The notes under the pieces were generated by a model, which ran no database searches, was not told the origin of the DNA, and saw nothing but the letters and a program-made list of their open reading frames with translations. The position numbers and the translations under genes were made by a program. This document shows, one piece after another, positions 1 to 12,550 of a DNA stretch of 64,000 nucleotides (position 1 is its first letter; the number at the start of each line of letters is the position of its first letter). The DNA comes from Mastigias papua (lineage: Eukaryota; Cnidaria; Scyphozoa; Rhizostomeae; Mastigiidae): assembly GCA_964019165.1 (NCBI GenBank), contig OZ025273.1, forward strand, positions 7,923,725 through 7,987,724, written 5' to 3'.

Positions 1-273
1 ACTTAAAACAAGAAAGGTGTAAAATGGAAGATATGACGCGTGACGAGGATAGATAATTGAGACTTGTGCAACAATGGATCACAATTATAACCTAGTAATT
101 AATAAGTTGGTAAACTTAGTAATTAACAAGTTGATAAGATAATGAGGCAATAGGAAATACGAAAAAACTGGCAGAATGCATTATAAATTTATTACCCTCT
201 AGACATACTATAAGATCATATCAAGTATTATAAGATTATGCGAAGAATACAAATAAAGAGCAATGACTAACAC

Positions 274-3200
274 AAGGCGTAACCCATCTCGTAGATCAAC
301 AGCCAAACTGCTTACTCCAAAGTCATATTCATGTAGGGCTGTCTGTAATGCAAAAACATCAGATTTAGACAGCAAGCTAGAGGTAGGGATAAGAATAGAA
401 AACCAACCTTAGGAGTGTGGCATTTTATGGTCTAACTATCATTTAAAGTAGGTCGACACTTGTCAAAACACGTGATTTCGTTTGGAATATAAATGCCTTC
501 CTAGTGCAGAGGGGAATGGCTGGAATTCTTACCTGAACGTGTGAGACAGTATATCCAAGATATGTCAAATGCTTGACTATGTCACCTTCCCTGTGCAGGT
601 AGTCACGGGAGAACATCAACAACATCTCGCGAATCGACTGTCAAGACAGAATAGCAAGCAGGTATATGACTCAGTAGTTTAGCGGAATGTTGAAAGAAAA
701 CCAAATGGGTTCTCAAAGTTCATGGCTAAACAAAAATTGAAATGTTTTCTATCAAAAAAGTGGTGGTAATAATTAAGGAAGGTCATGATTCAAAATCCCC
801 AACCAAGCCGTTACTAGATTTTTTTAACGACAATATCTCTATGTTTTATTTAGTTGTGACATGCTCAGTTTCATATCTTATCCTTTTCATAAAGTTGATT
901 CATACTTCCCAGCCACTTTTCCCCTGACGGGTAGTGTTTAAACTTCTGCTCTGTGGCTTTGTGGCAATACATTTCGCAATAAGCTACAGACGTTTTGGTA
1001 CAATGATAACACTTATAAGCGATGGAAGGCTTACACACTTTTTTACAAGAATATAATCTATAAGACTATTAAGGCTCAACATAGCCTAAATTTAAGAATA
1101 TGTTAAAAATAATGCAAGGCTCAAGACTTAGACTTTTTTGCATATTTTGAGTATTTCAGAAAGCAAAACAAGTGATGAGTTTTACCTATCCGAGCTGGGA
1201 GCAATGGCGCTATAATGTGACTCAACAACTCTTAGGGGAGTGTCCGCTACACACATTTTATTGTATGAGTATACTCTATACGAATACTAATGTATAAAAT
1301 TGCTGAGATCCAAAAATAGTATAAGAATAATTTCAAGCTTAAGGTCAAAAACTTCAAGAGTATTAAAACTCAGGAAAAATCAGGCATTCCTATAGAAAAC
1401 GTATGCACTTCTTGCCTAAAAAGTCTTTCTTTGAAAAATAAGTACACACAAACTCTATTAATTAGAAATTAAGCATCAAAGACACTAACACCATTGATAA
1501 ATGAGCACTTAGTGGGATTTCTATGTATCAACAATATTAGCATCCTTGATATGTAATTCCTCTGATAAGATATTAATTTGGTGAGAATTCTTAAAGTCTT
1601 TACAATATACATACTTTGAATTGGGAATCTTTGTTGAAAAGACATGGGTCGTGGCTGATAAGTCGTGAATGTTTTGCATTATCAAGATATATGATGACCA
1701 GCAGTAGCTTCTTCAATGTGAATTTGCCAAGGGCTTCAACATATCCTAAGATATAGAGAAAAAGCTTTCCAAATGAGAGGATATCGTCAATGAAAATATC
1801 AATAGTAGTCAAATGCAGCCTTTAAGCATGGAAACAAGATATGATTACTAGATCAGTTAATGTCATACTAGCAAGAAGGGCGTTTTCTTTTTAGGCAATA
1901 GGAAAATTAAGCATTAAGATGACATTCTGAGTGACCAGAGAGAACACCGCCAGAGTTCAGGAAAAGTTCTAACTTTCCTCCGGCTGTAAAATCTTCGCCA
2001 AAAACTTTCCTCTTTTAAGACAATCAAAACTTGCCAATGTTATGGAACTCTGTATTGTGCATTTCTCGAAAATTTTTTACTGTAGAAGGCCTGTGCCTTT
2101 CACAGCTGATGTTGCATTAAGGACAATTTTGCTGAAACTGGACTGTTGGTACACATTACTAAACCTTCCTCAAATACGACATAGAAAGCAAAATCTTCCT
2201 CAGGCTCATAACTCGACTCTGAACACCGCACAGAAGCTTACAAGCCAAGTACTTTGAGCATTCTGTAAAAATCACTGGGCCTTGTTTTTGCAAATATTTG
2301 AAAAGAATATTGACAGTCTCTTAACAAAACTGTTACCTGGTTTAAAAAGTCCTGGTACGGAAGGATGAGAGTATTCCGCAGCAATGTCCGGATTCCCAAG
2401 AAGACGACGATGGATGAAACGCGATAAACCGGACGCATCATTATTGCTATTGACTGGTATAATTTCGCCGTATACAACCTGCAAGTTATATGAAGTTATT
2501 AGATAGAATCGAGATTAAGACATTCCAAGCTTTTAGATTCTCAAGTAGTCCACAAAGAACTTCGTGAAAAATGTATTTAAGAAACGAATGCACATTAATA
2601 CGTCTATAATAAACAAACCTCAAGACCAATTCGAAGCCACAGCGGATTGAAGGATAGCAACAGATCAGCAATATGTTTTCGGACGCCTACAAAACAATGA
2701 TTTAATAAGCTAACAGGAGCTTACATGTACAAAACTTATATAGAAAGAGATTTGCTAAAATCACAAAAAATAGAATTTTCTCAACTCAGTAGATAAGGTT
2801 ATTAATGTCTATTAATCTTTGGACTTCGTATATAGCTCTGTTTGACATTTGGGCTTCAGAAATACGAATGCTTAACAATAACGCAAACTGGAAAGTTTTC
2901 GATAACATGCCACTTCCATATGAAGCGGAGATCTGTGTATCAAATACTTACCTAGGTCAGCGTCAACATGACGATCAACACGAATGGCCAGCCTTCCATG
3001 CTCTATTTCACGCTCGATCTTGTGAATAACAGAGGCGAACTGATCAGTTTGGTAAAGCATGCAAGCATCTCTGCGAAGCTTCGCCATCCGTCGTTTTGCC
3101 GCATACATTCTAAACGAGAGCATCTCTTTTGTTGGAGCAACTGGCTGATTCGAATCAGATTCCAAACAAACGGTACCTGGATTTCAAAAAGTGCTACAAA

Positions 3201-6200
3201 TTAAGGAAACTGCCAAACGCATGTGTGAATAATGATGGAAAACATTGCCAGCAAACTCAACGAGCCTATCAGCTTCTGACTATGCTCTACTTAGCAAGCA
3301 ACTTTGATAGACAGTAGATTCTTGAATTCAATCTGTCTTATCCCTCATGTATATAGTAAAGCCACAAATGTTAGAAAACAAGAGAAACGAAAACATATAG
3401 GAAAGAGTAGCAATATTACTGCATATATAAATATATAATAGAATACACAAGAAATAATTTAAAATCCAATAGAAAAACTTGAATCAAGAGCATCAAAAGT
3501 AGATGCTACTCATTGCTTCAAGAGTATCCCTTCTGTCGAGCCTAAGATTATTCTATCACAAATGTTCTAGTCCCAATGTATATTAACGTTGTGTGCCTTA
3601 GGAATTTAACTTATGGCTCTATTGCTCTAAATACATCTGTATTACACTGAGCTTCTGAAAATATGACGTGAATTTCTACCTCTAATGACGTCACTCCGTG
3701 TTTCAACATTATCATCTGGTGGGGTAAGTACATAGTTCAGCCAGTTTTTAAAACCTAAAAAAGATCGCTGTTATAAATAGACAGACAGGTAGAAATGGGA
3801 GGCCAGACAGACAGATACAAAAACAATCTAGGAAGGCAGGTAGATATCAAAGCTAAAATGAAACAGTAAAAAGAGAGAGAGAGAATCAGGTATATCTCGA
3901 TTTTACTAACAAATTTTTGATGTTAGAATGCTTACAGATAATTCGAATATTTAAGTCTTCGATTAAACAACGTTACCTCTCTCTTGCTTCTCAATCCAAC
4001 GTTCATCATAAAACATGTTCTTCGCAGCAAATGGCATAGGGTGTCGGGCTATCTTCTCTTGGGGCTTTATCAACTTCAGCTTCTTTATTGCAACTGTCGG
4101 TACCCCTGATTTACCGGTTGATATGGCTGCAAGATCAGTTTCATTAGATTTGCAAGAGGACATGATTAACTTTCCTGGCAATTACTCATATATTTTCATA
4201 TATAGCAGTACATTGCAATTAGCTAAACTTAAAGTCTGGTTTGATACGCATAGCAAGTTTTATTGCTGGTAAATGTGAAAACTTAAGTTCGCAAACAACT
4301 TATTAGGGCTTTGCATATCGCAACTGCCAAGAAATAAAAATTCAGTGGAAATAACTAAACTTTTTGTACTGCAGAAGTTCAAAATTACAGCAAAAAACGG
4401 AAATATCTTTCTGCATATTGAAGGCTCGGATTTCATCGTATACTCATGAGAACATGAAATGTCTTATGACAGTGAAACGTTGGGCGTGAATATGTAATCA
4501 GAAGCAGATTCAACCTCATGTGATAGGGTGAATACCGCATCTGATTGACTACATACTTTATAATAATGATTTCTTTTTCCAACAGTTGGTCTAAATTAAT
4601 ATCTTCTTAGTACAATTGTAACTACCAACTGTAAATATGGAGCAAATATAAAAGGTCAAATATATAACAAATAATTAGGAGCAGAGTCAAGCTCATGTGA
4701 TAGGGTGAATACCGCATCTGATTGGCTATATACTTTGGCCAGTAGTCGTCCATCTATTCTTTATTTTAAGACAAGTTAATTATTGAATTCTTCTGTTGTC
4801 AAAGCACAATAGTATTCTAACTATAACAGCAATTTTCAATGAAAATCAAACCTGTTTCATTTCTTCTTTTCTGAGGTAAACTGATCCCCTTAAACTTCGC
4901 ATCAATAACATTTTTCTCTTTCTTTGGCTGTGCTTTCATCGACACTTTATTTTGCTTCGAACAAGGCATCTCTCCCTTCAAATTGTTATTCATGTACTTT
5001 GACTGGACTACTTTTAACTTCTCGGTCTTTTTGATGCCCTGTGGCTCCTTTATTCCACTAGACTTTAGGGTAGGAATCGCTTTTTTTGAAGTGCTTCTGC
5101 TAGCAAAAGATGATTTTTGCGCATTGTCTTCTAGGATTGAAGCAATGGGAAAAATTTTACCATGGTCTTTAACTCTCCCGACCTGTTCACCACCATCTAT
5201 CAGATTTGTACCTACAACCTGCTTGCTGGCAGTAGCGTCCTTGTTTACAAGTTCTTTGTTGGAATTGTCAACAACTACAAGCTGATGCGGCATTTCATCA
5301 ATGGCACTGGTTGCTTGTTCTGAAGAACTCTGACCACCTTCAGCTTGGGCTTCCTCTTTGCAGTTAAAAGACTCGACTGGTGAAGCAGTATTATCTCTGT
5401 TTTCAATGTTACATGTGTGAGAAGATTTGGAAGCAAAGTCGTGTAAACGTCCATTAGCACTGAGACCATTCATTTCGTTATTGCAGACAATTTCATCAGT
5501 TTTGTCTGGGAATTTCAAGGGCACCACACAGTCACCCACTGCGTCTCCACCCCATATACGTTTATCGGTTGGGAGTGGTGTTGCAGCATAAGTTTCGTTC
5601 GTCAGAGTTCTTGACTGACATGCCTTCGGAGTCTCAACGACGCAACTTGCCTCTTTCAATGGTTCTAGGTTAGGGCAGAACTTCTCTTCGCGAGCCACTG
5701 CAAAGCTGAAATCTTTAGATTCTCTAACTTCATTGATCCACGTTCCATTTTCATTTGGCATTGGAGTGCCTGTATCTGTTTCGTTAGTGAGTGTTTTTGA
5801 TTCTGAACTGCATGCTTTAGGTGTTGCTAGAACGTCGTCCGATTCCCTTACGGGCTCTAAATTTGGATAGAACTTCTCCTCTCGAGTGATTGTAAACAGA
5901 CTTGATGCCGCAGAATCAAACGTGAGAGATTCATCTTCATGGATTACTCTATGCTTGCCTGCTGTTGACATCTCCATGTTCAAAAATGTGTCCGTATTAT
6001 CAAAACTTGGATAGGGTATAAATTCATGTTTTACCTTGCCGTTCAGAACTACTTGGCCAGGATGCAGCTCACGCTTATATGTAGATGACGTGAGACGCTC
6101 ATACCCAATACACCATTTTATTGGTGAACTAGACAGGCGGATCTCACTCTCATGAAAAGTGCTCCCTGTCATACTTTGATCATCATCACCATTGCCATCA

Positions 6201-9200
6201 CTGATTTTTCCCTCAAACGAGGTCGCCCCAAAACGCAGGCTTTTGGCATCAGCATTTTGCGTCTCCTCATCAGCAATAACTGCCTGGCTGGCGGGCTTCT
6301 CAACGCTAAATGTTGCCCTATTCACCTGATTATTAGCTGTTATAGAAATATTCTCTTTTTCATCACTGCACACTCCACTCCCATCTTTCTTATCTAGTGC
6401 AGGCTGCGCAACTGTAAAAGTTGATCTTCTTGATGGGGTATCTGGTGCTATATCAACCAAATGCTTAACATTTGGACTCTCATATCCCCTTCTTCTTTGC
6501 TCTTGAATCAACAATTCATTTTTCGCTTTGGTGTGCACTTTTCCTTGTTGGATATTCAAACGGTGACTTGGGTGCAAAACTCTTTTCGTAGGAATTTGCC
6601 GTGCCTAATAAGAAGGAATTGAAATCACATTGAGGCAAAACGCGTTCTAATCTAGTTTCATATCATCTTTATTGAAAAAGTATGAGTGATTGATGATTGA
6701 TTGCTCTTCTAATCATACTAAATTACAAGTAACTTTGTGGGATCTTTCATTTTAGCAGTACAATTGCCAATCGCTTACACGTTTTTTATAACAATTAACA
6801 AGGATGTAAGAAACATGAGACTCAAATCAGGCAAAAATTAGGAAACATTTAAGAGACACAGGCAGGCTGAGCCTCAAACATAAACTTGAAAAATCTGTTT
6901 TTGCGAGAAAATTTTTAATTGAACTGGAAACAAAAAATACAAACAACATCCGTCTCTCAAATTTTTCCAACTAAAAGTTCAATTTCTCGTCTTATAGTTG
7001 CCTTGTTGCAATAGGAAATCTCAAGAATTTAAAGAAACACTTTAGGTTGGAATTGACAAAATATTGAGAAACGTCCAGGCTGAAGGGAGAAAGTTTAGGA
7101 TTAATACTTTATAACCCAAGAAGCATAAGCAGAGTGCAAGTCAAACTAGACAAATGCAGTATCCTGTCTAGTTGCACAATTTGTTTAAGTCGAGAAAAAA
7201 GTATGCTCTTACTACTTCAAGAGATAATAGTCAAAATTCAACAGAGGATTAGTGATATTTCAAACAGGCGTACTGATGAACGTATATAACACCTTATATC
7301 AAATCTAGGAAACTTTCCTGAGTGAAATGATTAAAAACTAGCCGAATTGTGGAGAGGCTTCAACTATTGTTTTCGTATATAAATACAACAGGATTCAGGA
7401 TTTAGGACACATGTTTAAAGTGACAGTGCGAATAAATGAGTGACTAAAGCGGGATTCGAACTTGTGACTCTCGATTTTATATTTTGAGTGCTCTACCGAT
7501 GGCTCGATGGTTCTATCAATGGCTCAGTGGTAGAACACTCGATGTAAAAAGTCAATGGTTGCGAATTCGAATCCCGCATGATCACTCACTCTCTCGCTGC
7601 TTCACATTACAAATTCTGTTTTCCCTACTTTCAGAACTCTGTATGAGAGTACAGTTTCGCCATCTGATTATAGGCTACCTATGCACTTTGGATAGAGGGG
7701 AGACTGCCAGGAAGAGCCAATGGAACGTCATTACTAGCTAGTGGTGGACATGTGGTTGATTATTGGGGGGGGGGGCAACCAGATTACAAAATTTGAAGTG
7801 CAACTTCGAGGGAAATTTTTAGCAACCACTGCCTAAAAGTTCCATCCTTTTTTGCAATCAACATATATCTCGTCATTTCTTCGCAGTTATTTTACTGCCG
7901 GTGTGGCGGCCGATGTGATGGTTGACGATTTCTACCTTATTAGCAACCGATGTGAGCTGGGGTTGCAGCAACTCCTAAGTCTTGAGGCTCATTGGGGGCA
8001 GTCAGAAGTTTTCAAGAGACAGATTTTTAGGATCAATCGAAGTTAGTAGTTTAACAAGCAAACATTCCTTAGGTAATAAGCTATATGATGCCTCGTTCCG
8101 CTTTCTATTGATAATAGTCTTTTCTCTTATTTTATTCACATTTTGAAAAAGCTTTCATTCAAGCAGAATGTTTAAGAGTCTCAAACCACCACTGGTCTTA
8201 TTGATCAATTTTTACTGCAGGTAAAATGTGAGTACTCAGTATGTCAGTATGCACTACAGTGAAGCTGTATGGATAACAGGCAAACTTGTGAGCCAACCAG
8301 CTAAAGTGAACAGGAAAAAGCTGGAATTCAAAATTTTCTTGGCTGGAAAAAAGTAGTGGGATGGCACTTACGAAAACAGATGAAAGCATAAGCAGTCTCT
8401 TCTGATAGGTCATCAAAGACAATTAACCAGTCTTGATAATGTATTGTCTTAATTTATGTTATATGCAAGTGAAGTGGTGTCTCATGCTTTATTTTGATTG
8501 GTTAATTATTTGAAATTCAGTCAACTGCCTTTAATCTCAGATGTAATTGTCTGTTTGCATTTTGGTATATAAAAAAGTGAAAGATTCATAATAAAGTATA
8601 TTCTTATATAGGCAGCAAGTTCAAAGTTAATGCTATCATAGTAAAGCTATCAATATCACATTATTGAACTAGGAAGAGCAAATTTAGAGCAGTATATCCT
8701 TTATAAGGGAACTACTTGGAGCAGACCAAAAAATCTAAGGTACTTTTAATACTAAAGAGAAATCTCAAAAGAACATTTCACTGTAGATTATTTCTTACCA
8801 CTGCAAATAACTGAGAATTAAGAAGCCAAATTTACATAAATTGTGTATAATCCTTGTAGCAAATGGCTGATATGTGGGTTTCCATTGACACTTGGAATGT
8901 CTGTAGTGCTTTGTCTCAACACTGAACAGTTACAACTGTTTATAGCACAAAATATAAAGCTAAAAGTAAGAAATTATTAGGGAAATTTTAGTACTAAATT
9001 GTGGTCAAAAGAGGTCCAAAATAAGGAACACTTAGAACTGCCCCTTGAGCTTTATTCCTTATTAGAAATACTTGTATATATCAGACAAGTAAATGGAGGC
9101 TCTGTGTACCAAATGCAGAGTCATTTTAATGATTTTGAAGATGTCTTGTAGCTAAGATTGTTCTAAGCACAGTGCTTTGAAGTAATCTCTAACTTTTCAT

Positions 9201-10214
9201 ATAGGAACTCTTCTGAGCAGTACAATAATGCAAGAGTACATTTATTTATTGAACTGGTCTGCTTCTCAAAAGTCTGAGGGCATATGTTCCTTTCTTCCTC
9301 CTACAAACCTCTGCATTAGTACACTCTTAAAAAAAGAAATAATATTTGGTTCTCAACTGAAGTGCTCTCCGTTTTAACCATAATATTCAAGATGGTCTGC
9401 AACTTTCAACATTTCCTTACAGATTTTTGAACATAAGGAAAGCTTGAAAAATTAATACTGCTAAATTGTGGTCGATAGTACAAGCAATACAGACATCACT
9501 TTTTGAATAGATAGAAAAGGGCATCATTTTGCAATATTGTATGTTCAAATCACTCAGAAATCGTCCATAGTGTGCAAAGAAGTTACGTAGGAATTTCCTT
9601 TTTACAGATGATGTGGATTAGAGAGATAATGATATTGAAAAAAATATCTACAAAAATTTGGCCTATCAGAAAGGAAAATCACTTAGGGTTACTAAAGGTT
9701 CATTTCTTATCTGCTAAGTAAATAAAATCAAAGATAATGCATCTGACTATTTCCATACCCTTTTTTTCTTCCCAGCATTGGGATCGTAGGCTGAAGATAG
9801 CAGTACCAACTGTAGCTTCTGACCACCGATCCATCTGAAAGTGACAAGATGCCTGGCATTTCCCGGACGAACTGGCTGCCATAAAATCTTTACTTCTACT
9901 TCTTCTCCTGGTTGAAGGTATAATTGCTGGTCTGGATGGAGACCTTCAATGGCAAAGCCTAGCTCTGGATCAGGAAATTTTTCAAGTACAATCGATTCAA
10001 CCTCTTCTCCAGGGTTGAAGATCTTCAGCACCTTCACTTTAGTTACTCCAATTTTAACATTGTCAAAACAAATTCTAGGTGGCTTGACAAAGCATGCAAG
10101 CTGAAGAACAGGGTCTGGAGATCCAGGAACATCAATAGTCTTGGAAAGTATATCAAGATTTTTTGGGACTTCCCATTTCAGCCTATCAGTTTTACGTAGG
10201 GCATCAGTACCCAT
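274..10214 (-). CDS. ASPM: ASPM (abnormal spindle) gene, 5' portion, partial at left edge
   Basis: Microtubule minus-end and spindle-pole protein of the ASPM/Asp family. I join ten exons: 10214-9759, 6604-4852, 4174-3977, 3754-3680, 3176-2952, 2686-2619, 2478-2337, 1745-1615, 637-533 and 342-274. All junctions have AG/GT signals and the phases agree, giving about 1074 codons before the left edge. Order of parts: N-terminal ASH domain, long disordered exon, the ASPM-typical stretch with [18 protein letters not shown], the block PLWLRIGLE followed by NPDIAAEY and KFTLKKLL, then the start of the calponin-homology region ([15 protein letters not shown]). The second CH part and the IQ repeats must lie beyond position 1. 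The start ATG at 10214 opens the first exon. The family is certain from these blocks. The last donor (at 274) is weak and tentative. Confidence 0.95.
533..4174 (-). CDS. ASPM: ASPM exons 3-9: conserved ASPM-specific core
   Basis: Seven short exons (4174-3977, 3754-3680, 3176-2952, 2686-2619, 2478-2337, 1745-1615, 637-533) encode the region just before the CH domains. Landmarks in order are [143 protein letters not shown] and [19 protein letters not shown]. Each has a direct counterpart in vertebrate ASPM in the same order. The intron between 2337 and 1745 carries a hAT-like MITE. Confidence 0.93.
1951..2221. mobile_element. hAT-like MITE copy 1, exact 8-bp TSD
   Basis: A 271-bp element flanked by perfect 8-bp direct repeats AACACCGC (1943-1950 and 2222-2229). 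The 5' end begins CAGAGTTCAGGAAAA. The other end is degenerate (reverse complement CAGAGTCGAG). Its interior matches copies at 26255-26541 and 56194-56484, including CCTTTCACAG, GAAACTGGA and CTTCCTCAAATACGACATA. An 8-bp duplication and CAGAG termini are characteristic of hAT. It lies in an ASPM intron and has no coding capacity. Confidence 0.88.
4495..4736. repeat. Direct duplication inside an ASPM intron
   Basis: A segment of about 65 bp at 4495-4560 recurs at about 4672-4736, offset by 177 bp. The shared core reads CATGTGATAGGGTGAATACC followed by GCATCTGATTG, with few differences. It probably arose by local segmental duplication. Confidence 0.75.
4852..6604 (-). CDS. ASPM: ASPM exon 2: long disordered Ser/Thr-rich region
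   Basis: One exon of 1753 nt, from the acceptor TTATTAG before 6604 to the donor GTTTGA after 4852 (phase 1). It corresponds to the long, poorly conserved second exon region of ASPM. The product is acidic to neutral and low in complexity, with many SP and TP dipeptides expected of a mitotic CDK substrate. It contains an internal duplication: two blocks beginning [11 protein letters not shown] and [11 protein letters not shown], each followed by TPKAC and LTNET (about 5760-5893 and 5565-5700). The C-terminal 80 residues become strongly basic (many K). The 5' end of the open frame has no ATG because it is an internal exon. Confidence 0.9.
7437..7588. repeat. Inverted pair of degenerate tRNA-like SINE fragments
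   Basis: The plus-strand half (about 7516-7588) has an A-box-like ATGGCTCAGTGGTAGAAC and a B-box-like GAATTCGAATCCCGC. The minus-strand half (7508-7437) has GGTAGAGCACTC and AAGTTCGAATCCCGC. Both keep the internal pol III promoter boxes, but the cloverleaf is degenerate and the two face each other head to head. I read them as SINE heads, not functional tRNA genes. Confidence 0.6.
8806..9140. repeat. Dispersed repeat, second copy at 54262-54565
   Basis: Shared landmarks in the same order in both copies are ATCCTTGTAGCAA, TGGCT, TTCCATTGA, a T-A-T-A-G-CACAAA/CACCAAA stretch, TGTGGTCAAA and GTCCAAAA, and a CATTTTA near the end. The copies are diverged with many small gaps, so the element is old. 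I see no terminal repeats or coding frame, so I do not classify it. Confidence 0.55.
9759..10214 (-). CDS. ASPM: ASPM exon 1: ASH (ASPM/SPD-2/Hydin) domain
   Basis: First coding exon, 152 codons, ending in phase 0 at a GTATGG donor. From about residue 42 it shows the beta-sandwich ASH pattern: [15 protein letters not shown], then [33 protein letters not shown] and [10 protein letters not shown]. It closes with the basic GKKKR that also ends this domain in vertebrate ASPM. ASH domains are typical of centrosomal and ciliary proteins. The first 40 residues are basic and poorly conserved. ATG at 10214 is the only in-frame start I would choose. Confidence 0.93.
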
Positions 10215-10432
10215 GTTTGCACACCTACCGTTTCATGAAACGGCCTATGTATAAGCGCACACCAGAAAGAAACAGCTCTCAGAAATAACAATCGATATCT
10301 ACCGTCACCAGGACTAACTCTCTGCTTTCCTTTGATGTACCTTTCTTGAGCCAAGATCCGTGGACGTAAAACTCTAAAATCATAAGATAAAAGTTACCTT
10401 GCAACGCCAGGCCACGACATGCAACGACTTAA

Positions 10433-10521
10433 TTTGAAAAACGGTACTTAGAACGATCGGCCAATCAGCAGCGAAGAATCTATTAGCCAACCAGTAACGA
10501 CCACATTACAGTTGAACCAAT
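10433..10521 (-). promoter_or_regulatory. Putative ASPM promoter: CCAAT boxes plus CHR-like site
   Basis: About 220-310 bp upstream of the ASPM start codon lie CCAAT at 10517-10521, CCAAC at 10487-10491 and CCAAT at 10461-10465, spaced about 26-30 bp. A TTTGAA hexamer follows at 10433-10438. CCAAT boxes spaced by about 30 bp next to a CHR (TTTGAA) are the usual layout of G2/M promoters bound by NF-Y and the DREAM/MMB complex, and ASPM is a G2/M gene in vertebrates. The hexamer reads TTCAAA in the gene's sense direction, so its role is uncertain. Confidence 0.4.
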
Positions 10522-12550
10522 GGGGACACAGATTTCAGGTATGCAGTAGGTCTTGAAAGCCAAACAAATCTAAATCTACCGCAAGCGCCCTAATAACCCC
10601 CCCCCCTAGGACACTAAGTAAATTTTCCACCTTCTAAATGGAGGGTTTAAAAGAGAGGGGGCATGTAGAACCATCAATATGAATATGCCATGTAGTGTGT
10701 TACTCTTGAGTCCCAATAAACGGGAGGGGGGTGGGAATAACTGTGGGCTGGTAATGTTCTGAAAGTAATAATTGGGGGGTTGGAAAACATAATCCATGGA
10801 TGTTCCAAAGAAAAACTTAGGAAGACTGACTACTCAAATATTATCAGTAGCTACACTTGTAGTGTGAGTGATTATTCAATAAATTTCTATTTAGTCTCTA
10901 GGTAAATGAAAATTTTCCTTGCAAAAAACAAAACGTTACTGAAAAATCTTCAAATTAAGTAAATGTGGGGGTTGGAATTAGCCCGGGGGGCTGGAAAAAA
11001 TTTCAAACATTAACAATAGAGGGAGAGACGATTATTCGGTACTCAAGAGTAAACATTGATTCTCTATTACGCGACTATTTATGGCTATACATTTGCATAT
11101 TATTTCATATCACTTCTGGTACACGGCATAGGGGGCAAAAAGGGAGGGTACATCTTGCAAAAATTATGATTTGAAGGGCATGTCGTATTGGTAGGATAAA
11201 AGGGAGGCATAATAGAGCTTTTAGTAATAGTTTTATGGTATTTGAAAAGCATTGGATGCACTACCTCGGCATTTCAGGGTTCATAATTAGTGAAGTATAC
11301 GCATATTTGTTATACTAGCGAAATGCAATGTTTATTAAACAGTCCAAAATAATTATCATTGTAAAATTGACACTAGAAATCTGGATGAGATTCTACACCT
11401 TGGAAGCAGTGGTATCGTGCGTATGTGAAGAGGCATAGCTAAACTTAACCGGCATGAACGAAGCTAGTCTGTTCTACTTTTAACCAAGCAAGCTCGATAC
11501 TTTACCTTTTTCACAGAACTACTCTAATCAACAGTCAACTCTTAAAGGAAGCAAATCTCATTCCGATTACGTGCCGCCACAACGTGGGATTTTTCTATTC
11601 ATAATAAATTTCCTATATATATATATATGCCATAAAAATCTATGGATGGAACAACACTAAGTCTATAAAATACACTTTTGACTACAAAATTCAATACTCA
11701 AAACTACGACAAAATACATAAATTTGAATATTTAACAAAATAACCAGGCACGCACTCCAATCAACATAAAATACACATTGAAACTCTGAAGATATAACGT
11801 GAAGAGCTGAAATTGAGCATATATCTTTCAAACAGCCAATTGAACAATTATATGCTGCCATATAAGATTAATAAGAAACAAACTATACTCTCGAACTGAA
11901 AAGCAACTTTACATCCGGTTATAGCCATTTCAAAAGCAAAATGCAACCAAATTCAACTCTGTCGAAAAAAGGACAAGAGGTGATTCTAAGAAACAAATTT
12001 CATATTCTGTGATCCTTTACACACAAGTGCTTGAGTCTCTATCAAAATATATCACGCCTTGAAAGAGAGCCCTTACCTGCTCAGGCCTTCATAAATATGC
12101 AATTATAATAGTATAAATAACGAATAATGGTTACTGAAAATGTAATGATTATTTAAGATAATGAGAATAACTAGAGATAAGTGTAACGAAATAAAGATAC
12201 TTCTCTCAACCAAAACAAGTACACACACTTTGGAAAGATTGCAGCCGGAGAGTAGGTAACAAAACAAGACAGGCAAAGATCAGCGTTTGCAGTATCTTTG
12301 CCCTAGTCAAAGTACGGCCCTCACTTCCTAAATAAGAAACATCCTTTCTTGAGGTCCTACACATATTCTACATCACCTACATTTAAATTATGTATCAAAT
12401 TGTATGTACTTAACTGTGAACAGTTTGAATCAAAGATTCCGTCTTGTCAAAGGCATTGCTTACAGAAGTAGCTAAAAAGCACAGCCCCCTTGTTAACCAT
12501 TTAGGATGGTACCCCTACCCAAATCAAATCCTCTAAGCATAGGCCTCTTA
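10522..12550. other. Intergenic stretch, no gene recognised
   Basis: Between the ASPM promoter and the TIR element I see AT-rich sequence with C and G runs (for example near 10600 and 10985) and a short (AT)n at 11611-11630. I see no open frame with family similarity and no RNA gene. Confidence 0.5.

Larger units (their letters stand above)
6605..9758. other. ASPM intron 1: no coding evidence, several repeats
   Basis: A 3.15-kb intron. It holds an inverted pair of tRNA-like sequences (7437-7588), a short dispersed repeat (7031-7094, with kin at 28711-28777), a G-run near 7767, and a longer dispersed repeat (about 8806-9140, with kin at 54262-54565). I see no exon-like open frame with family similarity. 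Confidence 0.6.
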
